From positions 15,027,667 to 15,091,666 of the forward strand of contig WMCF01000015.1 of the NCBI GenBank assembly GCA_009792885.1: a stretch of DNA of 64,000 nucleotides, written 5' to 3'. This DNA is from Eremophila alpestris peregrina (Eukaryota; Chordata; Aves; Passeriformes; Alaudidae). Below are positions 38,245 through 48,016 of this stretch, one piece after another (within the stretch, counting starts at the first letter, position 1; each line of letters begins with the position of its first letter). The notes beneath the pieces were generated by a model. The model was not told where the DNA came from and ran no database searches. It was given only the letters and a program-made list of their open reading frames with translations. A program made the translations under genes and the position numbers.

Positions 38245-40064
38245 GCCACCTCATCAGAGGTAGCACAATGGTGGTGAAATGTTTCAGGGGTCCAATGTGT
38301 AGCCTATTGCAAGTCTGTTGAGCTGAAGGGAGTCCTATACCAAGAAACTCATTATCCATGTGGACAGAACAGGTAGCAGCTGAATGAAAGGAAGAACCAT
38401 TGTCTCCATTTGATACTAGAGAAGTGAGATAATACAAATTCATTGATGAGTCCAGGTATGGGATATGTAGCAGAGCTGGGATTTTGCCTAGAGCTCTGGG
38501 ATCCCAGTCAAACACTTTAATCACACAACTATCTTTCCTGGACCCCTCTCCAAGCACAATGTATTTCATTCTTTTCCACAGCACCAGCTCCAGTCTCTTG
38601 CTGAAGTTGGAGTTGCTAGAATCAATGGCATGTTGCTGTGTACTGCAAAAGCAAAAGATTAACCCACCTCCCCTTACAGTCAAATAGCAGGTAGGTATAA
38701 ACCAAACTTCAGCTCTTCCTTACAAAACACATCTTTACTAATTCTTAAAATCGCTTTTGAGGCTTTCACATCTGGTTCCTTACTCTATGCCAGCAGGTGG
38801 GAGAGAAAGCATCCATAAATCCTGATCATTCTGAAGATTTTTGTATATCCTCTGGACTCCAGCACTGAATCTCTTTTTTTTCTCCCTTGAGCTAATGCTC
38901 CAGTAGCTGCGTCTTGACTTTCAAATATATTAACTGAGTTGCCAATCATCATTATTATTTTTTTCCTTAGCAATCTTCCAGCTTTACTTCAGAAATCCTC
39001 TTGTCTCTTTCAAACTCCAAAATCCACATTGCAGAAAAATCACTGTTTAAAGGCTGTATTTTGTGTGGGGGGTGAGGGGGCTGAGAAATAATAGCTGGTC
39101 CCATGAGTGAGATTCATTCAGTCTCAGGTCAGCCTTTTTCCAGCCTTCCCTGGAATGCAAATGACTTCTAGTGTGTGAAACTGGGAGGATTTCGAATAAA
39201 AAAGGCACATGTGACAGTTGAACAAACTTACTGAATACCCTAGGGAGTTCTTCAGGCCATCCTTGCAGCAGTTTGAGATGATCTCCAACACAACAAAAAA
39301 GTAGTGAAACTTCCCTTTTCCTTGAAGATTCAGTTTGCAGAATAGAGTAGGGTACTGACTAAGCCTGAGGAGAATGACCTGTAAAACACCTGGATTAGCA
39401 GTTCTGTGTGCAGGAGGCAGTGGCCCAGGTCTGCAGTGTCGACTAGGGGGTGGAAGACAGGTTTAGGAGGTTGGAGATGCCAGTTGACTCTGCCACTGAG
39501 TCACTGATACCAATAAATCAAGTTCATGAATAGTTAGCAGAAGCACAATTTGAGGATGAAAGAAGAGGATTTGAGCCTAGAATGGAGGGACACACTTTGC
39601 AACAAGTCCCTATGGACCTCTTCTCATCATCTCAAGACCAAATTTTCCCAAACAAAGGGAAAATTTCTAACCATGATTTGATCTCTTGCATGACTTACTA
39701 TGTAGCAGGACTCAAAGAAAAATGCAAACTATTCTTAGTAACAGCTTACTCATGTCCAGATGTTATTGTGTGCTAGGGTGTCAGCTACCTGTAACATTCC
39801 TGTGTCCTGCTTGCAAGCTGGCATAGAGTTAATTTTCTTCCTAGCAGCTGGCACAGTGCTGTGTTTCGGATTTAGTATGTGAAGATTGTTGATAACACAC
39901 TGATATTCTGCTAAATAGTGCTTTCTCTAAACCAAGGACTTGCCAGTTCCCCATGCTCTGCTAGTGAGGAGGTGCACAAGAAAACTGGAGGGAGCATGGC
40001 TAGGACAGGTGACCAATATTAGCCAGAGGGGTATTCCATACTGCAGAGCTGCAAGGATACTCAG

Positions 40065-40072
40065 TATATAAA
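40065..40072 (+). promoter_or_regulatory. TATA box of the LTR
   Basis: TATATAAA preceded by GCAAGGATACTCAG inside the LTR, at the position where the U3 promoter of this LTR type carries its TATA element. If active it would drive transcription antisense to ENOX1. Activity cannot be judged from sequence. Confidence 0.55.
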
Positions 40073-40190
40073 CTGGGGGGAGTTGGCCAGAAGGGGTAAA
40101 TTACTGCTAGGGACTAGGTGGGCATTGCTCAGAGGATGGTGAGAATTGTGCATCACTTTCCATCACATTATTTCCATCTCTCTCTCCTTT

Positions 40191-40247
40191 TCATCATCAT
40201 TACTACTACTACTATTATTATTATTATTACCAATATCATCATCATTA
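40191..40247. repeat. TCA/TAC/ATT trinucleotide microsatellite inside the LTR
   Basis: Runs of TCATCATCAT, ACTACTACTACT, ATTATTATTATT and ATCATCATCATT follow each other. This trinucleotide-rich tract is a normal internal part of this LTR type, here expanded and interrupted. Confidence 0.85.
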
Positions 40248-43200
40248 TATTTTGTTCAATTATTAAGCTGTCCTTATGTCCCACAACTTACTGCTTTTTT
40301 TTCTCATTCTCCTCCCCACTGCACTGGGCTGGGGGTGTGAGCAAGCAGCTCACTGAATCATACTTAATTCCCAGCCAGGTCAAACCACAACACTCTGAAA
40401 CCCCAAGTCCAGCAATTGTGGACAAGGTTCAAGCACTGAAGTACTTTTTCACAGTCTTAGGGCTTAGATGTGTTGCAGTATGTTTTCAAATGCTGGGGCT
40501 GGAATCCATCCTCTTTTTCTCCGGGTGATTAAAAGGTTTATCTTCAGATATCCTAGAGGAAAGTTTTCATTCTATCTAGCTGTGAGAAGATGTGATGCAC
40601 ACAGTGGGTTTTCTTCCAGGAAAGAAGAAATTATGCTGGGAGACTCCAGAAACAATGTGTTACTGAGACAGAATGAGGTCTTAGAACCCATTCTAAATTG
40701 TTGAATTAATTAAGGCTTCTTGTACTAGCAGTGACTTAACCAGCCGAACCTCTGAAAAAAAGACCTGGCACAGGTGTTGAAGCCTGAGGGAATCTCTGTC
40801 ACTTATAGCTTTGGGGTTGAAACTTCCCAGCAGTCTTGCTCACATGGTCAAAAAGGACAGGCTGAAAAATAATGTCCTCAAGAAGATTGTTGCAATGGCA
40901 GAACATGCAGTCCAGAGCTCCGGAACCATCCAAATCAATTCGTCATGTCTCATTGCTTCAGCTACTTTTGGATTTAGACTTTTGAAACTTTATGTGTGCA
41001 TGCTGTCCTTGAATGGAAGAGGCACAGTATCTTCATGTTATTCAAGTCTTGCTCTTCCCAAGGGTAAGTACTTAGACAAAAGGTTTAAGTAAAGGGGTTA
41101 AAAATAAAGAAAGTGCCAATGTTTTCCTACTGTACAAGATGGTTTCTTTGTGTCTAAAGACTCTTTAAAAAACATTCTTCATATACAACAGAGGTTACTG
41201 TGAATACAAATAGCCACTCCAGTGAGATGATGTGATGGTTCTGGAATGATGTGCTTAGAAAGAGAGCCAAAAAAGAGAAAAAGACAAGGCAGCTAACACA
41301 TACAGTAATTAAAAAAACATGCCAGAAGAAGGAAAGAAGAATCACATTTCTGTACACAAGAATAATAATAAAAAAGTCCTTTTTCAGTTTATTTTCATTT
41401 ACCAATATTTTTATACTCAATAGCTCTTTTGGTTTAATTCAGAGTTCCCTCTACTGTCATTGACAGAAAGACCAAATGCAGTTGCTTTAACTGAGAGTGT
41501 AGTGTTGAAAGAAGAAAGCCATAACAATAATTTGAGAACTGGATGACTACGTACGAGCAGGATGGATCAACTCCACTGAGTTTAAGAGGATGATAAATGA
41601 TACAAAAAACAATGATGGACACGTACTCAAGTGTGTTCATATTGCTAAATTTTGATTTAGAATGCAACACAGTTCTGGGTTTGCTCAAGTGCCCACATTG
41701 TAACAATATAAACAACCTGAAATTGTCTGGGATAAAATGCTGTAGAAATCTCAGATGTCAAAACTTTTGACAGTAATGTCTTCTTTCATGCATGAAAACC
41801 AAACATGCTTTCCTATCTGTGATGTTATGAAATGAATGACCAGCACAGCTCTGCCCTAAGCATGCATATGTTAAACCTGGCTGAATTGGTAAGTGTTACA
41901 ATTCAAACCATTCCTCCTCCTCTTCTGGCATGCAGGCTATATGTATTTCTGGCTCTACCTTCCTGTTGTTAGTTCTAATGACTTTTCTCCATTAGAGTGG
42001 ACACAGTCAATGTAAAATGATTAGATAGCCATAAAAATTGCTGATTTCTAGCAGTTCCTGGCCTGCAATGACCCACTGTCTCAGCTTCAAACACTCTGCT
42101 AATGGCATCTAGAAATCACAAATCCACAAAATTAGCCTAGCAAAAATTGAGGCTGCCCTTTATGGGTTTTATTGTTGCATTTTTCAGGCTCTTCCAGGAA
42201 AACTATTAAATTTCCTCTTAAAAGAGATGTCACAGTCAAGATTTCTTTGCTAGAATGACACTACTTCCTTTGGTCTTTACTTCAGCCTCACATAGTATCT
42301 CATCACAGAAGGAGCCAAAGAGTTCTTCTCTCTGTAAGTTTGAATTCACACCTTTCGACTGGCAATGACTTAAAATCATTGAGTGGATGAAATTCTTTCC
42401 TTTCTTACTGTGGTGTCTGTATGAAAAGGACTAGATCAGCGTTACCCTAGTGGAGACTCTCTGTTTATTTCCATATTATTCCTTCCTTCTTTATTTTTCT
42501 GAAAGTTCACTGCTGCCTGGCAATGTCTAGTCATGCTTTCACTTCAGGTCCAGAAAATTTCATTCTTTATGTAAGTGTCTCAACAAGCAAACCCTTGCTA
42601 GCAACTCACAAATCATTAGTCAATGCCAGGAAATAGAGCAAAGTATTTATCCAGATCATATTATCATTTAGTAACTCTGACAGCTTCTGAACCACCTCTT
42701 GGTGCCCATCCTGGATAGTATTTGCAGAAGGCTGAAAAAGCTGTTTTTCTTATTCATATTACATGCACCCTTGTTCTTGGACTCATGATAGCCATCTAAT
42801 GAGTGTCTAGTTCATGCAGAATGCAGTACCATACAGTGAAATAGGTATCCTTAGAAAGGCAGTATGCAATCAAAAAAGCCCCACAGCTAAAATGCTTTTT
42901 CTTATAGAGATTAGAGATTATTAGATCTTTGTTGCAAAGAAAGACCCAGCTTAGAGAATACTGACCAAAGCATAACTTAAACTGGTCACATAATAAAATA
43001 TTGCTTTTACCATGGAATGAAATGCTGTCATGCAAAGCTGCAGAGAGTGCAGTAAGGAAACATAATGTTTCCAGCCAAGGGCAGAACTGGAGAATTTTCA
43101 TCATTACAGAACATAGCAGGTGACAGACATCTCCTAGAGACAGCTTGCATCATTCAAATAACTAATTTATGAGGGTTTAAAATAAGATACTGTCTTATAT

Positions 43201-43277
43201 AATCGGCTATTAACATGTGACTTCTCATATGTAGGTTTTTGTTTGCTTTTAATAAAACCACACTTGCATGTATTTAC

Positions 43278-43395
43278 CTGAATCATCTACTCTCAGCTTT
43301 TTACTGGGATTGTCACCACTGTCATCATCGGACATTTCCATCTCCTCTTCCCGGCGGATTCCCATCAGCTGTTCACTGTGAGCATTTCGGAGCTC
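43278..43395 (-). CDS. ENOX1: ENOX1 coding exon C (118 bp), acidic segment at the presumed quinone-site position
   Basis: Encodes 39 residues plus one base. It begins ELRNAHSEQLMGIRREEEME, continues with the acidic, serine-containing stretch MSDDDSGDNPS and ends KKLRVDDS. The acceptor is TTTTAG|GAG, with a plausible branch-point CTGAC about 25 nt upstream. The donor is TTCAG|GTAAAT. The EEEMEM stretch falls where ENOX2 carries the EEMTE motif, reported as its quinone and drug binding site; that correspondence is from family knowledge. The half after EEEMEM is the most changed part of the five exons compared with human ENOX1 as I remember it (DDDSGDNPSKKL against DDENCDSPTKKM). It also contains a KKLR basic patch next to acidic residues. 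The exon starts in phase 0 and ends in phase 1, so skipping it alone would shift the frame. Confidence 0.95.
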
Positions 43396-44039
43396 CTAAA
43401 ATCCAAAATTACTTTTTGTCAGCATTAACTTCCAAAAAGTCATGATGCATTATTTAATATCTGCTTTTAATACTGTTCTGATTTTAATTATATATCATTT
43501 ATCATTGTAATCATATTTATTTGGGTATCAATATTTATAAAAACAGAAGCACAGGGAATTCTTCCTGTGAAAGAGCCAAGTTTATCAAAGGTAACACTCA
43601 GGGAAAACAAGAGAAAAAGTGACTGTCCCCATTTAGTGATCTTTAGGTCTGCTAAACATAGGAAAATGTTTTAACAGCAGGGATAATACTTAAAACTGGT
43701 GCATAAAGCAGATTGATAAAGAGATTGTCAGCCTGCTTAAGGGATAGCTAATTCTTGCTTCCCTCTGCCACTTGGGGCATAATTCAATTGGCCAAATGTA
43801 GCTGCCTCCAACACACAAAGTTGCTTTAACTGAAAGACACCCTAAAAATGCCTCATTCTCTCTGCTGATGGCAAAGGGAGATGAGAGCAGACAACGCAGA
43901 TGAAGAGCTGTGTATTTGCAAGTGCCCAATGATGGTCAAAGGAATCTCACCCTCTGTCCCTATGTCCAGATTGCCTTGGATTTAAAAGACCCATAACGCT
44001 GGCCTGAAAATCTTTGCATCTTGATCCAAAACAAATGGC

Positions 44040-44470
44040 AGCAGGGACAGCTCGGTCTCCGGGTGACCGCGGCAAGGGCAGGCAGGCAGCCCCTGCACAT
44101 GTCACCAGAAGGACCAGCAGGCATGCAGCCTTTGTGGGAGTCTAGACGGTCTTTGTTCTGGGTAGAAAAGCTGGCGCGGGTGCAGCGGCTGCCTTTTTAA
44201 TGGCAGCACTGAGAAGATTGAGAGGACTCTATTTTGTCCTAATAATCCTGTCAGGTGTAACATGGGGATGCTGCACTGTGATTAGTGTAGGCTTTGTCCA
44301 CCCGCAGACAGCTAATTTTTCTGCCAACAAAGAGCTTAATTCCCAAAGAGGTGGTTTGAAATCTTTGAAACAAGGGAGAGTCGTGTGGAAGGAGGAGCCA
44401 GCATTGAGGAGTCCGACAACAGCTCTGTGCAATTAACAATAATCTGTCAGAGAGGGGCTGCGAGAAAAAA
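44040..44470. other. GC-richer intronic block with a short open frame
   Basis: The left part (about 44040-44200) is clearly GC-richer than the surrounding intron and has CpGs (CTCGGTCTCCGGGTGACCGC, GGCGCGGGTGCAGCGG). The right part has TAAT and AACAAT words (CTAATTTTTC, CAATTAACAATAAT). A plus-strand frame at 44200-44436 encodes 78 residues beginning MAALRRLRGLYFVLIILSGV, which resembles a signal peptide. The context TTTTTAATGG is a poor initiation site and no splice or family support was seen. I read it as a possible cis-regulatory element or minor promoter. Confidence 0.25.
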
Positions 44471-45810
44471 AGGGAAGGCGTTTCTCTTGAGCTGTACCCT
44501 TGGTTCATCACCAGATCTCAAATATTCTGAAAAATGTACTCATTAATCCCAGCAAAAGCAAGAAACCTAATTAATGGATATTTTACAGGGGAATAATTTC
44601 AAATTTAAAAAAAAATGTTATTAAAAGACTAAATTGTCAACCAGTGTCTAATGAAATCAGAAGGGTCTCTAGAATAAACTGGCAAGCCATTTCAGAATTC
44701 CTTATTGGAAAAGGCCACTTGTACATTTTCCTGGGGAAGAATACTGCATACATGAGCACACATCCACTTGCATTTACTCCCTCATTAGTGAACAAATGTC
44801 CTTGACGCATCAGTGTCTGCATTATCAGCAAAGTCAATAATTTTATGTGGAGTATGTCTACGTGTGTGAGTCTTTTCTTTGCCTTGGGTTTCTAGCAAAG
44901 CTTTTCTAAATTCGGGAAAAACTGGAAGGTTATCAAGTAATTAAACAAATCAGCAGATAATATGGTTAGAAGGTACAACTTAAATCAAATATACCATTTG
45001 GTTTATTTCCATCACATTTCAGATCTGAAAACCAGGCATTTTCAAAATATATAGGTTTAGCTAGATGTTTTACATAATTTTGAATTGTTTTAGTTGTCTT
45101 CCTCTTAGAAAAACAAAAGGCAGTAATTTTTGAAAAAAATTAGTAGAGAATTAACATTTCTGGAAAGTCCAACTCTTACACATTTCAGTTTATTAGATAT
45201 TTAGAAACCAGCAAATGAATAACATACCACATCCCCTTACAGAAAGTTTAAAAAGGGATGATCTTAATAGAATTAAAATAATCTACTAGCAAATAATATT
45301 TTCCTATTTCTCTAAAAGATAAGACAAGCATCAATCCACAACTTCCCAACTTTCAATTGAACAAAGACATTATCCACTATGTATATGCAATATTTGTGAA
45401 CAAAATGCAAAATACAGTTTGTACCAATAAATTATGCTAACATTTTATTTTAAGTGTCCCATTATTGAAGTAATTTTGTATTCACCATAATAGCACTGAT
45501 AATAAAGTATTCATTTAGTATTCATGTGGATGTTACATTTAGTGCCATTGGTATTCAACTGTAATTTAGCATTAGTTAATGGACACTTAAAATGTTATCC
45601 AAATGATTTATATCACAGCACTTCAGTGTTTCTCAAACTAAGTGTACAACACTTATTTTACAAGTGTACTACAAAATAATTAAATAAGTGCACCTTACCT
45701 TTTAAAGTTTTTATTCTGAGACAGAGAAAAATCATTTAGAGGACTGTGATAATAACAATCAACATACTGTACCACATGACAGTAAACCAAGTATGTAAAT
45801 TGCTCATATT

Positions 45811-45860
45811 AAAATTAAAAAAAAAAAAAAAGGGAAGAAGAAAGAAAGAAAACAAAGACA
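45811..45860. repeat. Poly-A followed by GAAA repeat
   Basis: A run of about 15 A, then GGGAAGAAGAAAGAAAGAAAAC. Simple sequence inside the short intron between exons B and C. Confidence 0.8.
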
Positions 45861-46656
45861 GTGGTACTTACTTTTTAAAATACAGGCTCATAGCGTATAT
45901 ACTGAATTAAAATTGAAAGCTGGATGACCAAAACACAGGATGAGGTCTAGCACTTCCCTTGCTGCCTCTCACAGCAAGAGGAGTTAGAATTCCATTTCTT
46001 CTGCTCATGCTTATGACAGTCACACATGCATGGTCCCACATTGCTAACTCTGTGTGGTTGTATGATTACATTTATACTGGTTTCTTTGCAAGCATAATAC
46101 TTAGAATCAACACAAGTGATGTATCTACTTTTTTCAAAGATAAACATAGAACAAATGGGAAGGAATAGGTCACTTAATATTCTTAAATCATTATTTAAGA
46201 AAGAAATTTTTTATTTTATTTTCACTCAAAGTCATCTTCTAATGCCCATAAGATGGCACAGAGAAAAAAACAAAAATCTTTGCCACAGAATTCTTCTTTT
46301 AAAAGCAGATCGTGATGACTTCTAAATTCCTTATTTGAAAATATTGTTCCTAGTTTCACTACTTCGGTTCATTATTTTAGATAGTAAACATAATCTTCTA
46401 ATGATTTCCTAAATTTTGCACGAAAAATAAAAAACACATTGCTCCCTGTCTTCATGTTATTAAATGACTATTACCATAATGAGAGCAATGGGAGCAATTC
46501 ATACTGTAGACGAGACTGTAAATGGCCAGTTTGATTAACAGCTAAAATGGTAGCTGTAAATATTGCCAAATACACTATGTTCAGCTACAATCACACTCGT
46601 TCTGTGTCAATCCAGCTGTGAGATGATGGATAGAAAGTAAAAATAAAATCACCAAC

Positions 46657-46763
46657 CTCAGAATGCTTTCGCCAAATGTCTATGTTCTTTCGCTGGGCTT
46701 TCGAGAAATGGTCCCAAGCTTTTTGTCTGGTAGAAGCGTTGAAAACGGCGACAATCTGCTCAA
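46657..46763 (-). CDS. ENOX1: ENOX1 coding exon B (107 bp)
   Basis: Encodes 36 residues once the split Phe codon is completed: FEQIVAVFNASTRQKAWDHF, then a basic stretch ending IDIWRKHSE. This matches ENOX1 essentially residue for residue as I recall the vertebrate protein. The acceptor is CCACCAAAG|TTGAG, with a purine-interrupted pyrimidine tract. The donor is TCTGAG|GTTGGT, a GT site with T at +3, unlike the GTAAGT and GTGAGT donors of exons A and E. The boundary is fixed by the conserved HSE|ELRN junction: exon B ends exactly on the Glu codon (phase 0) and exon C opens with GAG CTC. If the donor failed, reading would continue 20 codons into the intron and stop at 46595-46597. It lies 13.4 kb downstream of exon A and 3.3 kb upstream of exon C. 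Confidence 0.95.
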
Positions 46764-47054
46764 CTTTGGTGGACAAGGAAGTCAAACAAGACAAGCAATT
46801 TATGTTGTGATCACTATAGAGAAGCAAAGCAAAGACACTAGGAGTCTATGGATGATGTCATTACTGAAACAACATCATCAATATCCATCCAATGATGTGT
46901 CTTTTGTACTTACATTGTATCAATGTTGGAGATGTCTCCCTTCAAGTCTGTCTCCATAACTTTAGTCTACCCAACTCTTAGCTATGCACCAAGAACCAGG
47001 CATGCAGCTGCTTCCCCGTGATGTCTGCTACCACTCCCTGTGCTGGCACACGCC

Positions 47055-47068
47055 TGTGTGTGTGTGTG
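47055..47068. repeat. Short (TG)7 microsatellite
   Basis: CACGCC is followed by seven TG units and GCAG, about 290 bp upstream of exon B on the ENOX1 strand. Confidence 0.75.
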
Positions 47069-47990
47069 GCAGTAGGTGTGTGACCACAGAAATGACCCTG
47101 GAGACATCCACCTGACATGTGCTCCCCTGCGGCAGCGGCATACAGACGAGCGGGCTGCACCAACGGGAGTGTGGAAGGCAAACAGGCATTGTTTGAAAGG
47201 TGACTATCTGATAGTGGGAACTTGCCAGCAGCTGGGAAAGGCTAAGCCATACATCAACCCTGCACTCTGTGGCTGCAGCTGCTGCTTCTCCTCTGTTCAG
47301 TATCAAAGGGCTCACCTGTGGTAGGTCAGTGCTGTCTCCATGGCCCGCACATGGTTATACTTACATGAACAGACACCTTTCTCTTTCATATAAGATGAAG
47401 AACAGATGTGAAATGGACTTCCCTCATTCAACTCTAATGAATTTGTTATGAAGCCAAGTGCCAATATTTAGATCAGTTATCTAGGATAATTCAGATCCTC
47501 AAGTTTTTAGCTATTTGTTCAACTCAGGTGAGAAAGCTTTTCTCTCAACACTCTTTTCTTTTTCTTCACTTCAGTTACAAGCAAAATTGTCCTTCCACAG
47601 CAATGACCTGCCTAAAAATTATTTGGCCAAGATGTAAGTTGCCTTGGTCCCAGCACACTTTACTGAAGAAAATATCAATAAATCCAGATTTTCTACAAAC
47701 AACCTCAGCTGTGCTCCTGAATGAGCAGCTCTGCCAACCTGTGAAGTCAAACTGAAAAATGCTTCAACTCTTTGACAAGGTTCTTTGCTATCTATCTCTT
47801 TAGGTTCCTGGGTGAAAATAATGTCCTTTCTTTGTCAAGTTGCAGCTTGCAGCACTTCTGGCTCCTCTCACTGAAAAGTGGTGGCAGAAGTGCTGTAACA
47901 TCCTCTGCCCTGGTCCCTTGTCTTGCTGATCTAGAGCTTATCTCATTCTTCCTTTAAGTCAGAGATGCAAAGAATCTTATTATACATAGC

Positions 47991-48016
47991 AACCTATCCT
48001 TCCTAAAGGATAGGTT
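47991..48016. repeat. Perfect hairpin, 11-bp arms, 4-nt loop, followed by T-run
   Basis: AACCTATCCTT, loop CCTA, AAGGATAGGTT, and then further T residues to 48022 before CTTTCAGG. The shape resembles a bacterial intrinsic terminator, but in this intron that reading does not apply. Confidence 0.9.

Larger units (their letters stand above)
39779..40392 (+). mobile_element. Avian endogenous retrovirus LTR, apparently solo
   Basis: Begins near TGTCAGCTACC and ends near AAACCACAACA. It has the order of a retroviral LTR of a type I recall as common in passerines: AGAGTTAATTTTCTTCCTAG, CACAGTGCTGTGTTTCGGAT, GGACAGGTGACC, a TATATAAA box at 40065-40072, GGGAGTTGGCCAGAAGGGG, a CAT/ATT-rich tract (40191-40247), and an AATTATTAAG segment at the usual polyadenylation position. 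No gag, pol or primer-binding sequence follows on either side, so it looks like a solo LTR left by recombination. It is antisense to ENOX1. I could not see target-site duplications, so the exact ends are uncertain. Confidence 0.8.
23738..43277 (-). other. ENOX1: ENOX1 intron between exons C and D (19,540 bp)
   Basis: Largest intron in the window, phase 1, from donor CAG|GTAAAT to acceptor CTCTTAG|CT. It carries CR1 fragments near 25545-25735 (minus), 29173-29239 (plus, cut by an assembly gap) and 30568-30770 (plus). It also carries an LTR (about 39779-40392, plus), A-rich simple sequence, and several perfect palindromes (29686, 37593, 38220). Between these the sequence is AT-rich unique DNA. 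An inverted X-box-like motif lies at 36315-36340. Confidence 0.9.
43396..46656 (-). other. ENOX1: ENOX1 intron between exons B and C (3,261 bp)
   Basis: Smallest intron in the window, phase 0. It begins with the unusual donor GTTGGT and ends with acceptor TTTTAG. It contains a poly-A/GAAA tract at 45811-45860 and a GC-richer, repeat-free block at about 44040-44470, which holds a short plus-strand open frame (44200-44436). Sequence just inside the donor (about 46440-46600) looks non-repetitive and possibly constrained. No transposable element was recognised. Confidence 0.9.

Noticed and set aside
38168..38683. 171-codon minus-strand open frame
   Set aside because: No recognisable motif. It runs through the perfect hairpin at 38220-38244. 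It is sense to ENOX1 but would break the verified C-to-D junction. Treated as chance.
40118..40528. Plus-strand open frame with Ile/Thr runs
   Set aside because: It translates the trinucleotide tract and end of the LTR. It is not a gene.
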